Position numbers and translations under genes: made by a program
Assembly (NCBI GenBank): GCA_009801015.1
Contig: VHZZ01000032.1
Coordinates: 98,754 to 127,452, forward strand
Reading direction: 5' to 3'
Length of the DNA: 28,699 nucleotides
Origin: Silene noctiflora
Taxonomy: Eukaryota > Streptophyta > Magnoliopsida > Caryophyllales > Caryophyllaceae
In this document: positions 1 through 9,756 of the stretch, in pieces
How the letters are laid out: every line of letters begins with the position of its first letter
Position numbering within the stretch: the stretch's first letter is position 1
Notes under the pieces: generated by a model
Told to the model about the DNA's origin: nothing
The model's database searches: none
What the model saw: only the letters and a program-made list of their open reading frames with translations

Positions 1-72
1 CCTGCCATTACTTCATCAAGACCGTGAATACGAGCAATGNCGTCACCCACTTGAAGTACGGTACCGGTACAT
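1..72 (-). pseudogene. atpA: Nuclear-integrated plastid DNA: fragment of atpA
   Basis: Read on the minus strand, this stretch encodes TVLQVGDxIARIHGLDEVMA, which I recognise as the N-terminal beta-barrel part of the chloroplast ATP synthase alpha subunit. The N at position 40 makes the x residue ambiguous. The similarity stops abruptly near position 72 and ordinary AT-rich nuclear sequence follows. The other end lies outside the window, so the insert may be longer. There is no start codon or plant nuclear gene structure around it. I read it as a NUPT (plastid DNA insertion), not a working gene. A chimeric assembly join is the alternative. Confidence 0.8.
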
Positions 73-599
73 GAGAGAAAACCTCAAGGAACAACAAGAA
101 CTACTAAAGTTATACACTTCACTAACAAAAATTAACATAATACACGGATATGGGTCTACGAATTTCAAACCATGATGATTGTGTGTCGGGTATGGATATA
201 TATATGTCATAAAAACACGGATACAAATATGAGTCTTATAAGACTACATAACACTCCATATACTCATTAGTGTTCTTAGTAACAATATTCAAATAATACT
301 TGAATCATCGGATTTCTAATAGGATCGTCTTATAATAAATAAACTCACTATATAACTATATAAGGTAATCTAACACATATAAATTAATGTTTTCTAAATC
401 CGAATTTAAATTTGACATTTTACGATAATTATGTTTTATAACTTTACATTTCAACAATTCTTGTAATTGTCGAACGCATAAAGTCGTCTCATATAACAAC
501 CGTGTACCAAACTCATAAAACCGTCTCATATAACAATTTGTGAACCCAAGTCATATAGTCGGCTCAACCTCCTAAACCAAGAATAAATCCCCAATTTAA
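73..599. other. AT-rich intergenic DNA
   Basis: No convincing coding sequence. A short motif, gtctcatataacaa, occurs twice (about 486 and 524) in slightly different surroundings, suggesting a small degenerate duplication. The final ~60 bases before position 600 may serve as promoter for the transcript start suggested by the next entry. Confidence 0.4.
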
Positions 600-657
600 T
601 TTCCCTTTCTCTCTCCTAGGGTTCTTCCTTCTCCTCTTTACCTTCTTCATCGAATCA
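600..657 (+). other. Orphan 5' UTR-like leader with splice donor
   Basis: A pyrimidine-rich CT/TTC leader containing the motif ctagggtt is followed by a good plant splice donor, ATCAG|GTATCT, at 657/658, then a T-rich stretch like the start of a 5' UTR intron. This is how many plant housekeeping leaders look. I could not find a matching downstream coding exon before the next gene, which has its own leader at about 4325. It may be the remains of a lost gene or a non-coding transcript. Confidence 0.35.
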
Positions 658-2218
658 GGTATCTTTTTCTCTTATTCTTAATTTCGCCATTTTATTTCAT
701 CTTCAATTTTACTTTCGTTACTTTTATCTAGAACACAATCTCGATTTAATTGATCTATTACTGTAGTTGATTCGTTAGAAATGAAAAGTTTCGATATTTT
801 GGTTGTTTTATATTGATGATGATGTAAATTTAAATGATTTGATAATGCCGATTCCCTAGTTTTATTTCTACTAATTGTGTGATTAAATTGCGATATCGTT
901 GTTGTTATACCGCAATTTGCGGGAGCCCTTAGGCATTGGGGTAATGTCGTTGTTGTTGTATACGATGTTGCGATAATATCGTATACTTTTTCTTGGTTGC
1001 GAGATATTGACACACGCCTTTTGAGAAACCGTCTCACGCGTATCATAGAAGAATTTGTGTTAGAAATATGACTAACAAATAGTTTAGTGTAATTAGTCAG
1101 ACTAAAGTATTCCGGTTTGGGGCGATTGATGATTGATGTACTTTTTTCGCAAATATGTTTTAATTGCTATCTTAAACTGTTACTTGGCTATTGTTGATTG
1201 ATGTAAGCTTCATTAGATTTGAATCCTGGGTGCATTTTACTTTCACTTGTTCTGAAAGCATCGATTATTATTTGCATATAAGTTAGATGTTAATAGTGTT
1301 TTAATTGAATGCGGAGGTTAGAACATTACAAAATGCCCAAGGCGGAGCTCTTCCCTCTTTAGTGAGGGGTGGCGTGGTATTCCACGGGAGAGGTTATAAT
1401 CGTGGCGCACTCTGTGTGATGGGCAGAAAGTATAGTTTTGGACTCCAGCTGCTTATTTGTCTTAGGTATACATCATAAGCAAGAGGATTTTCCTACATGT
1501 ATCTTTTGCGGCTACTAGTGTCCAACACTCAACATTATACTTGGACACGCACCCGTGTCCAGGGGCGTATTTAGCCCATATTTACTAGGGCTATAGCCCT
1601 AGATGAATTGTCATATAAAATTGAGTAAACAAAGATGATGTGAGTATAGTATAGTATAGATGGTTTGTATGGTGTTTGTGACCCAAACGACGGGAGTTCT
1701 ATTCCCACTTAGAGCACTTTTTCAATTAAATTTTTTGTTGTTAGGAAAAGGCATCCATTGTTATCTCGTCATTTATATAACTACCACATTAATTTTTTCA
1801 CAATATATGAGGAAATTTATCCCTAATCTTTAATGTCAGTCATATCCACACTCCAATATTATTTATTTTTCAAAAAAAAAATCTAATCTTATTGGACAAT
1901 CTATTATAAATATTTTATTTATTTATATCAAGTAATAATTGATTGTGTGGTATTATTAAGCATTGACGCATTGTACTCCGTAAGTCCGTAACATACGTAT
2001 TTTTTTGATAAAATATTGTATACTAGTATCGGTTTTCTAAATAAATATGGTTTTCTAAAGCGCCTTTCCTTATGCTAATCTTTACTATCGGTTTGCCATA
2101 TCATGCAATATTTTTTTCGTGTATCATAGTACAAATTTGTTAAACTAGTAAAATATCTATCTCGATAGAAAGGTATGTCGCAAGTAATTTTTTTTAACAT
2201 ATATGATTTAGTAGTCTA
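658..2218. other. Intergenic DNA with one less AT-rich island
   Basis: Mostly AT-rich with no recognised gene. Positions 1314-1478 form an unusually GC-rich island with a 54-codon open stretch on the plus strand lacking an obvious start (it includes GALCVMGRKYSFGLQLL). It does not match a family I know. A palindromic 'gggctatagccc' lies at about 1590, within sequence that looks like an old transposon. Confidence 0.35.
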
Positions 2219-2248
2219 CTAGTTGGTAGGCCCGTGCGATGCACGGGC
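2219..2248 (-). mobile_element. Helitron 3' terminus (minus-strand element)
   Basis: On the minus strand a perfect 8-bp hairpin stem, GCCCGTGC/GCACGGGC with a 3-base loop (2230-2248), is followed by CTACCAA and CTAG (2222-2219), then T. A short GC-rich hairpin about 10 bases before a CTRR end, inserted ahead of a T, is the defining 3' end of plant Helitrons. The body would extend to higher coordinates. I could not place the 5' TC end. Confidence 0.6.
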
Positions 2249-3188
2249 TTGTAGTAGTATCACCTGTTAGAATATATGAGCTTGTATCTTATGGCATTAT
2301 TGTAAGTATTGGATTACGAAGTTGGTACCATATGATATTTTTAAGAATGGTGGTTTAGGTTAAGAAGAGAACTAAGTCTATACTCCAATTTAACAATTTA
2401 TGGCTATTGTTTATGATTTGGTGTCTTAATTATCTCGTTGCAAAACAGTCTTGTATCAGCTGTATGAACTCTAATTCGTACGTAAACCCTATTTCAAATT
2501 GACAGCCACACTAATGAATACTCTTAAATCCTAACTGGACTCAATTTATATACACTTAATTGAGAATATCGATAGAATATGATACTATCTTCATTCTCTT
2601 ATATATGTCATTTGTACTTATTAAGAAATTTATTTTTCTCTTCAATTTAGACTATTTAGTATTAGACTCTCTACAATCACTCACAAGTCTCTTACAATTA
2701 TTTGATTTAGTTCAGTACATCACTTGGTCATTTTTTTTAGAAAAACATATATGTAACATTTATTTTCTTAGAAAACATTAGGTTATAAATATTATTATAC
2801 TATGTCACCGGTTTATGATGAGGACACGACTTACTAATAGTTGAAGTAGAGTTATACTCCGTAACACATACGGATGACTACAATGCTAAGAATTTAACAA
2901 TATTATTATTAGTAATACACCAAACTCGTTGTTCACCTACAATTGCATGGCAATCAAAGCGAAGATCATTATAATTATGCCTTCTGTTGGATTCATGACA
3001 ACGCATGTATAAAGTAGGGATGTCATATTTGATTGTATTTATAATTATAATTGATATTCATATTGTTGATGATAAAAGAGATATCAAGAGTTGTAAACAT
3101 GCAGGTATAACACTACAAAGCTTTTTAAAGTATAATAAAACTTGTATATTAGAATCTTAGATGAGGTAGAATTTTCTTACTGATCCCT
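2249..3188. other. AT-rich DNA, probable body of the Helitron
   Basis: No gene seen. The strongly AT-rich, non-coding composition fits a non-autonomous Helitron that ends at 2219, but the far boundary is not visible. Open frames here are short and low-complexity, with no Rep or helicase motifs. Confidence 0.35.
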
Positions 3189-3585
3189 AAGAGTATCCAC
3201 ATTGAAGAGGATTGATCATCCTCTTAGATGAGAGAAGGCGTTAAGAGGATGTCCTCTTCAATGTGGAACCAATATTGAACATCCTCTTTGAAGGAGGAAG
3301 AAGAAGACTTCCTCTATTTTTAGAGGAAGTATAACCTAGGCCCTTGTGCCAAAACTCCAATAAAAACATTGCATATGGATATTATTTTATTTGATTTTCA
3401 ATAGAAAAAAATAATTAAAATATGTAAGAGGATGTAGAGAGGATCCTCTTTGATGTGGGAAAAAAAAATAGAAGAAGAGAAGGAGGAAGATGATGATAGT
3501 GGAAAATGAGTTGGATGAAAGAGAGGGTTATGTGTCAAAAAAATAGAAGGAGAGGGAATAAATAAGAGGATGGTAACATACTCTT
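3189..3585. mobile_element. Fold-back MITE-like element with 'aagaggat' motifs
   Basis: The element opens with aagagtatccacattgaag (3189) and closes with atactctt (3578-3585), the inverse of its first bases. Inside, ccacattgaagaggat (about 3196) pairs with atcctcttcaatgtgg-like sequence ending near 3266, so the left half folds back on itself. Further copies of the aagaggat/atcctctt motif lie at 3427 and 3441. There is no coding capacity. Class and target duplication are not clear. Confidence 0.5.
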
Positions 3586-3598
3586 CAAAAAAAAAATA

Positions 3599-3796
3599 CT
3601 CCCTCCTATTCTATATATTCTTCTCCTTTCCTTTTTACACAAAAATTAACAAAGTGAATTTGGACCACACAAAACACACTACCCCACATACCATTGAATT
3701 TGGACCACACAAATCAACCTAAAAAAAAGGAAATAGGGAAGAAAACCCGAATAACCGAATAAGGAAATAGGGAAGAATATATAGAATAGGAGGGAG
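3599..3796. mobile_element. Stowaway (Tc1/mariner-type) MITE
   Basis: The left end is CTCCCTCC tattctatatattctt and the right end is its inverse (aagaatatatagaata GGAGGGAG), about 25 bp of nearly perfect terminal inverted repeat. Both ends are flanked by TA (3597-3598 and 3797-3798), the target duplication of Tc1/mariner elements. CTCCCTCC is the hallmark Stowaway terminus. The 198-bp element holds two copies of tgaatttggaccacacaaa (about 3656 and 3697). Confidence 0.9.
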
Positions 3797-3798
3797 TA

Positions 3799-4320
3799 TC
3801 TGCATAAGGCAAATATATTGATACCCAATTTTGAGATTACTTTCAATGTAATATGCAGTGTAAGAGTATTGTCAAATCGCTTGATATTCTTCTATGATCT
3901 GACATTAAGAAGCAACAAAAAATCAATTATATGCACAAACAAATAAATTGCAAACAAACAAATAAATTGCAATCAAACAAAGAGGAACGTAAGAAAAGAA
4001 TAGAATTGGACAGAAAAAAAAAAAAAATGTTTGGAAGGATACATGGTACCGTTTTATATATTGTCATATATTCCGGTACTATTTTTCCAGTTTGAATATA
4101 TCTCAAACACTATTGCAAAAATTCTTTATCTTCACAATTATTAAAATATACATTTATTTATTCGTGATAGTTTGCAAAAGTTGGAGACTTTATAATCGCT
4201 CGAAAAAAATTTCTTTATTAATATAGATAGATATTGATTCTATATACTAATACTATTTATTGTAAATATTTTTTTAAAATATATGAATTTATGCTTAAAT
4301 GAAAGGTAGTCAACGGATCC
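3799..4320. other. AT-rich intergenic DNA upstream of the next gene
   Basis: No gene. There is a short tandem copy of aaacaaataaattgcaa (about 3937-3974) and a run of 12 or more A near 4015-4027. The last part is the promoter region of the gene starting at 4380. I cannot name a TATA box with confidence. Confidence 0.4.
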
Positions 4321-4333
4321 AAAGGTGCTAAGA

Positions 4334-4342
4334 AAACCCTAA
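4334..4342 (+). promoter_or_regulatory. Telo-box in the leader of the 4380 gene
   Basis: AAACCCTAA, the plant telo-box, lies 38 bases upstream of the start codon. In plants this element is frequent near the transcript start of ribosomal protein, mitochondrial and cell-cycle genes. Its role here is inferred. Confidence 0.5.
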
Positions 4343-4379
4343 CTAAGGGAGAGGAGCACTAGAAGAGGCGAGAATCGAG

Positions 4380-5282
4380 ATGGCAGCGAAAGTGGTGGAA
4401 GTCATGACCAGAGTTGTAAACAGCAATACATTCATATACATAGGCTTGGCGGGGTGCTTCAGTGTGCTGGGGTTAGAGTCTAACAGTCAGCAGAATCTTA
4501 TCGAATCCTTGGAAGCCGATAATTCAAAACTCACCTCTACCATCAAATCCCTCAAAAAGACCATATGGGATTCAAAGCAGCAGCTCTATGCGGAAGCCTC
4601 TTCTGATTCTTTTGTTGTTCCCCTTTCTCGCCTCAAATCCATCTATGGTGACGTCATCGCCCCACCTGCTCCGGGTATCTCCCCTCCCCCCTCTCTCATC
4701 TTTCTATTTGTTATTGTTAGCTTCTAAAATTGTGTTTTCTTTTGCGAAATGCTGCATCTTTGTTGTCTTGGGGTGGGGGTAGAGGAGAGGGGATTGTTGG
4801 TTCGAGTAACAGGTTGTCATTCCCTTACATGTTTAAACGAAATAGGTAAGGGAATTAACTCATTAAGGTTTATCCTTTCTCCCTCGCCTTCTATTATTTT
4901 CCATTACTTCTGCGACCAAACGCCACCTTATAATTTTATACTCAAGTTTGAAGAGAGCTTACGCTCTTAGTATACACTCTTTTTCACTTGCTGCTGGAAT
5001 TGTGGGCACTATGTAGTATTTGTATAGATTATCTAAAAGCAACGTTGGTACACATTCTCAGCACCTAATTCATTGATTTGAAAATAACATATCATGTGTA
5101 TTTTGCATTGCAATGCATAATAGACATGAAGAGCACATAGTGAGCATAATCTTCTACTTTGCACGTAAGCAGAATGTATCGTTGCATTTTTCATGTTCAA
5201 GTCATTTTACTTTCCGCTTGTTACTTTGATGGTTGCAGTTGCACCGGAAACAGGGAAACCATTAGCAAAGATTATGGTCTAA
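4380..5282 (+). CDS. Small single-pass membrane protein with coiled coil, function unknown
   Basis: Two exons, 4380-4674 and 5239-5282, give 112 residues. The donor is CCGG|GTATCT and the acceptor is GGTTGCAG|TTGCACC. The split codon makes Val, and the frame continues as APETGKPLAKIMV before TAA. Without splicing the frame would run into low-complexity intron sequence. The start is the first ATG after a short leader, in an ideal context (gagATGGC). Residues ~16-34 are hydrophobic (FIYIGLAGCFSVLGL) and form a probable membrane segment. Residues ~38-72 are rich in Leu, Ser and Lys with heptad-like spacing, a likely coiled coil. The C-terminal part is Pro/Ala-rich (IAPPAPVAPETGKP). This looks like a small, conserved plant membrane protein, but I do not recognise the family. 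The telo-box in the leader hints at an organelle or housekeeping role, which is only inference. Confidence 0.8.
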
Positions 5283-5523
5283 ATCTGCATAGAAAGGAGC
5301 TGGATTCTCGAGACTCATGGGGGCGATGGGGCTTTTCCACTCTTGGCCGCTGTTTATCTTGTATGACGCAAATTTTAGTACTTGTAGAAGACAAATATGG
5401 TTTGGAGATAAGGAATAATTGAAAAGTTCATGCTCCAGGGACCAGAATTTGTGCCTTTACAGTCGGAGTCTGGTTTTGTTTCCTTTCTTGGTGAACTGTG
5501 CCATGTATCCGAACAGATGGGTC

Positions 5524-5529
5524 AATAAA
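5524..5529 (+). terminator. Poly(A) signal of the 4380 gene
   Basis: AATAAA occurs 242 bases after the stop codon, followed by T-rich and TG-rich sequence, which suits the 3' end of the upstream gene. Plant signals are loose, so other sites may also be used. Confidence 0.45.
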
Positions 5530-5669
5530 TTTGATGTTTGGTCACTACTTTGTCAAAAAATGTCACATTTCGACTAATCTACACGTAAAAAAGATGCACA
5601 AAGTTGCCATAGAACTATTGTTTTTGTGTCTCCGACAAGCCGTTTCTTCCCAAATTAGTTTTTATGACT

Positions 5670-6214
5670 TGTGAGGCACTTTGGAATCATGGTAACAGGC
5701 TAATAGTCTACTTGTTCATCTCGAATATGATTCATAATTATCGGTAAGCACCCAAGGAAAATCGTTGATATCTTAAAATTAGGAACAGCGTAACAGACTA
5801 TTCAGAAATAACAAACTCGACAAGCATGTACAAGATCTATGTATTCAGAAAGAAAATCTCTATATATCAACAGAAACTTGCAAAGAAGTCACGGTCGAAT
5901 AAAGGCTCGGTTGGGTCAATTTTGCCAGGTCTCTCCGGCGAGTCGTTTTTTCATCTCGAATTGATAGTGAACCGCTTTGGAATCACGGTGAATTTCATTC
6001 ATTCATCGACGACATTATGGATATGCACTCAGGAAAACAGTTGATATCAGAAAAATTGAAACTGCATATTGAACTATGCGAACATAACAGACTTGTAAAG
6101 CATGTACAAGATGTATGTGCTCTGAAAGAAAACTCTCGATATATCCAACAGAAACTCGCAGAGAACGGTCAGTTGAAGAAAGGGTTGCTGCAAAACCGAC
6201 AACCCGTGGACTAG
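5670..6214 (+). repeat. Two-copy diverged tandem duplication with a 65-codon ORF
   Basis: Two related units lie head to tail with a period of roughly 280-290 bp. They share ctttggaatca (5681 and 5972), gttgatatc (about 5765 and 6041), tacaagat-tatgt (5828 and 6105) and caacagaaact-gca (about 5869 and 6148). In the right copy the shared part is open (6017-6214) and encodes a charged, coiled-coil-like peptide including LVKHVQDVCALKENSRYIQQ. In the left copy the same frame is broken by an indel. This may be a duplicated coding fragment or a transposon piece. The ORF overlaps the stop codon of the convergent FLDH-like gene by 4 bases, so it may simply lie in that gene's 3' UTR in antisense. Confidence 0.5.
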
Positions 6215-9200
6215 TAGTTTATGTAGCCTGAGCTCTTCAGCCATGGAAGCATCTCTTCCAGGCCCTCCTTCAAGCTTCTAGGGTTGTAATCCAGCTCTTT
6301 TTTCGCCTTGTCACATGAATATGCCCATTGATGCCTTAGAACATTCACCGTCTACATGAATCATATAAATTTCAGCATTATACGGAAAAAGAAAGAAAAG
6401 AGCCCAGAAATCAAGGCATATATAATAATAATATTATAAATGAGAAACAATCCCGAGTATTTATTGAGATGAGATTGAATCAAGAATCCTTCGGAAGCTT
6501 GGACCTGAGACTGGTCCGGAATTTTTAATTCCGGCTCCAGTTCATTAGATTCAGGTCCAGACCGGATAATGAACACCCCAAAACCAAGTTTGAATTAAAC
6601 AGGTTAACAGGAAATCCTTAACACATTGAGTAGGTAAAATTTGACCAATTATATACATATGTGTGAGTACGACCTGCTTAAATGCTTGAGTTGTGTTCGA
6701 ATTTAAGTGTGACTGATGACCTATTGTTCATCACGAACACAAACCTTACATGACCCGATTGTTAAACCCAAGTCTGTTTCACATAGAACACAAGGCAAAT
6801 TTAAGGATGGATTTAAGGTGGCTAATTTGTTCAGTAGAATAGGTTTTCATACAGAAAAGGCAGATGAAAAATTTAAACATGAATCTAAAAGATAAATGAC
6901 ATACCGGGGGGCTGAGCAATGGCAATTTTCCAGTAATCCGAGAGAATAGAACACAGATCCATGCATACGCCTCAATTGCGAAAAAGGGAATACCAAATCG
7001 TGGCTTGCTTGTATTAGTAAGGATAGCTGCAGCATCAAAAACATGCTTGAATGATGCATTCTCTCCTGTAAGCAAATATCTTTCACCTACCCGGCCTTTC
7101 TTAATAGCTGATATATGTCCGTCCGCCACATCATCAACATGACTAAAAGAAAATTTGTCATTTCCTTGTCCAAAATAACCAGGTAGTCGCCAATTAAAGC
7201 GTTCTATTAGCTGACAGGCAGAAACATAAATTCGATGAGTCTATCTCCAGGAGGCATAACACAAAAGACGTTCAACAGTTCAAATATATTTGCATAACTG
7301 GGACTCCTGAGAGTTCTATTACCCTCGCCCAGGAAAGCGTAAAAATTAGAATCAGTTCAAATCTTATAGTCCTTTGCAACAGAATAATATTAAGGCAATT
7401 CAAACATGCAGTAACTCATCTTTGAGAGGAAAGTTTGGCAACTGTGAGTAATATAGTTCTGTATAACACATATACATTCTCATAGAAATAAGTTTCCCTC
7501 TCTTTTATTGACATTTAAGGAAACGAGTTTGAGAAACTCACCCTTAAGTATTTTTTATACACTAACTACAACATTATCCCAACACCTCAGGTCTCCCACA
7601 AATGCCAAGGTAGGGGGAGGGGATTAAGATGTACGTTGCGTTAAACTTCGTTAACCTTTATTCTAGATGACTCCTGATGAAAACTGCGGTGATAAATTGC
7701 CTCGAATTACTACAAGTCTGCAACTCTCAATAAAAAAGAACTGGTAATTCGGTGAACCATTTTGATGATGGTATATATCTCTGTAAATAAGCCAGCAACC
7801 ATTCTTTATAACAGTACACTGGCTGACACCAAACTATATGAGACTACTTCATAATAGAAGAAAGCATCCACGAATAGGCTACTTTATGTGTGATCGACAT
7901 ATGTTCACCATATGCATGGCCAGTTCTCACCCGCGACATAGTGCGCTCATTTGAACCAAAAAAAAAAAAAAAAAAAAAAACCTTATGCATGGCCAGTAAA
8001 GCACAAACGAAAATTCAAGTAATCTGAAACTCAAAGACTCCAACTCACCAGTTTTGCGACAATGTTTCCAGTAGTGAGCTTTCCAGAACCATAGATAACT
8101 CCAGGATACATCACCACAATTGGAACCCCTTCTGATGCCGCTTGCAATGCAATCTTATCAGCTGCAGCCTTTGATCTCTCATACTCCGAACAAAAATATT
8201 TCTCCAGATGTACCTGGAAGAGCATCAATATTTACATCAAACATACACATCTACAAACACTTCCTGTATTTAGCATCATTCTCCAACAAAGAATATACTC
8301 CATAATTTTCAAGTGAGCACGAACCACACCCAAGCTAAGAGCTTTCTAAAGGGTCCGTATGTAACTTCTCCAACTTTTACATTCCCTCCATCCCAAACAA
8401 CGCCGAAGCAAACTAAAGCTAAGAGCTTTCCAGCATTTACATTACCTCTATCCATAGTTTCAACCACAGCAACAACAACAACAACAGGTGCAATCAGTTT
8501 ATTAAGACATTCAACAGGTGCAATCAGTTTAGTAAGACATTATGCTTTAATTCGTCGTAATATAATCTAAATAGCAATGCACAAACTCATTCAAGACGGG
8601 TACTATCCGTCACAAGCTGAAGACGGATAGTGTCCCTCTCACAATATGCAAGTGGCGTTATCCATGAAGTGCTCCATTTCTCCCCACTTGCCCTCCCACT
8701 TGCCTTATTGTGAGAGAGACACTATCCGTCTAGCTTATGATGGATAGTGTCCGTCACAAAAAAGACGCTTTGATAACAATGAGTCTTAAGTTCCATCGGA
8801 AAACAACAGCAGCATGAGTACGACCAAGAGCAATTAGTTAAGTAAGACAAATTACTTGATTCTCGTCAGCAATCACACCAGCACGACTAGGACCAAGAGC
8901 AAAAAACGACGACGTATAAACGATCTTCTCGATCGATTTAGTTTCCTTGCAAACTTGAATCACATTCTTCAATCCACCTACATTAACCTACCAATAGAAA
9001 GAAGAAAAAAAATCACAAAAAAAACAGTAAATAATCCAGTAAAAAAACAGTAAATAATCCACCTACAAAATAATCATTTAGTATAGTATGACCGTCTCAC
9101 GCAATAATTACTGAATATAAGCCGACTTAAATTCTAAAAAATTAATTAAAAAAAATATTAAACAATTGACTGAGACGGAGGGAGTAAATACAGTGAAAAA

Positions 9201-9473
9201 CCGCGAAGGATCAGGAAGCCAAGGTTCGACAACAGCGGCAGAGTGGATGATGAATTGGCAACCGGAAGCGGCGGCGAGGAGAGAAGGAAAATCAGTAATG
9301 TCGCCGTAAACGAGCTCAAATGACGGCGTTTGCGACGGCGGAAGAGCGGAGACGTTGCTGGTACGGCGGACTAGAGCTCGGACAGCGTAACCATGGTTAA
9401 GTAAAGTGTGGCATAGGTGACCGCCTAGGTAACCGGATGATCCGGTCACCAGTATTTTCTTCTTCTCCTCCAT
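6211..9473 (-). CDS. FLDH: NAD-dependent farnesol dehydrogenase-like extended SDR
   Basis: Five exons in transcription order: 9473-9192, 8987-8856, 8213-8049, 7210-6905 and 6351-6211. All introns are phase 0 with GT-AG borders, giving 341 residues, close to the ~344 of Arabidopsis FLDH. The ATG at 9473 (MEEKKKILVTG) is chosen because the upstream in-frame codon is TTG. The Rossmann motif TGxxGxxG is T10-G17 (TGSSGYLG), the catalytic Ser lies in YTSSFF (118-123) and the YxxxK motif is Y149-K153. Family signatures such as VEPWLPDPSRF, ASEGVPIVVMYPGVIYG, FSHVDDVADGH and GERYLLTGENASFKHVFD are all present. A hydrophobic segment at ~266-283 resembles the membrane-associated part of FLDH. Known FLDH oxidises farnesol to farnesal in isoprenoid salvage and dampens abscisic acid signalling in Arabidopsis. 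Substrate here is inferred from similarity. All key residues are intact, and introns 2 and 3 carry transposon inserts. Confidence 0.92.
7925..7983 (+). mobile_element. 5'-truncated SINE with 14-bp target duplication
   Basis: A short insert, ending in tgcgctcatttgaacc, a run of 23 A, and cctt, is bracketed by direct repeats of tatgcatggccagt (7911-7924 and 7984-7997). A perfect target duplication plus a poly(A) tail is the mark of LINE-machinery insertion. Its body (ttctcacccgcgacatagtg) matches the 3' part of the longer tRNA-like SINE at 15363-15476, so it is a truncated copy of the same family. It sits in intron 3 of the FLDH-like gene. Confidence 0.85.
8482..8541. repeat. 30-bp direct tandem repeat, two copies
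   Basis: The unit caacaggtgcaatcagttta followed by (t/g)taagacatt occurs twice, back to back, differing at one base, and is preceded by a (CAA)n tract. It lies in intron 2 of the FLDH-like gene. Confidence 0.85.
8595..8755. mobile_element. MITE with ~60-bp terminal inverted repeats (copy 1)
   Basis: The left arm (gacgggtactatccgtcaca, then agacggatagtgtccctctc) is matched by the inverse of the right arm (gagagagacactatccgtct, then tggatagtgtccgtc). Almost the whole 161 bp folds into a hairpin around a short centre with cacttgc motifs. No coding capacity. It lies in intron 2 of the FLDH-like gene; a second copy lies upstream of the same gene at 9615-9756. The target duplication is not clear, so the superfamily is not assigned. 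Confidence 0.75.
9176..9186. mobile_element. Stowaway-type terminus next to the exon 1 splice donor
   Basis: CGGAGGGAG followed by TA reads, on the gene strand, as TA CTCCCTCCG, the Stowaway terminus, five bases inside intron 1 of the FLDH-like gene (donor GTATT|TACTCCC). I do not see a matching opposite end; the rest of intron 1 (to 8988) is AT-rich with a gtgagacggtcat motif at about 9090. It is probably a decayed element. Confidence 0.5.
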
Positions 9474-9614
9474 GGTCAACGGGTTGTTGAGTTGAGTGAC
9501 TCGGGTATTTGGTTTGGTGTAATTCTGTTATTTGGGATAAAAAGTTTGTTATTGCATTAAAGGAATTAAGGGAAGAGGTTGGAATTAAGACTACTATTAT
9601 TTACACAAATTCTT

Positions 9615-9756
9615 TTCCGTCACAAACCGGAGACGGGTAGTGCCCCTCTTACAATATGCAAGTGACACTCGTCATGGTGCTCCATTTCCCTCTCACTTGC
9701 CTTATTATGAGAAGGACATTATCTGTCTTCAGCTTGTAACGGATAGTGTCCGTGAG
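9615..9756. mobile_element. MITE of the same family (copy 2), upstream of the FLDH-like gene
   Basis: Shares with copy 1 the parts gacgggtagtg, acaatatgcaagtg, the central gtgctccatttc, cacttgccttatt and the ending ggatagtgtccg. Its arms also pair with each other. It lies about 140 bp upstream of the FLDH-like start codon, so it is in or next to the promoter. It is shorter and more diverged than copy 1. Confidence 0.75.

Noticed and set aside
678..1046. 122-codon minus-strand frame
   Set aside because: Composition is low-complexity and no family is recognisable; the plus strand here looks like a 5' UTR intron.
6779..7129. Separate small gene encoding a 116-aa protein
   Set aside because: It is exon 4 of the FLDH-like gene read through into intron 4; the true exon ends at the donor at 6905.
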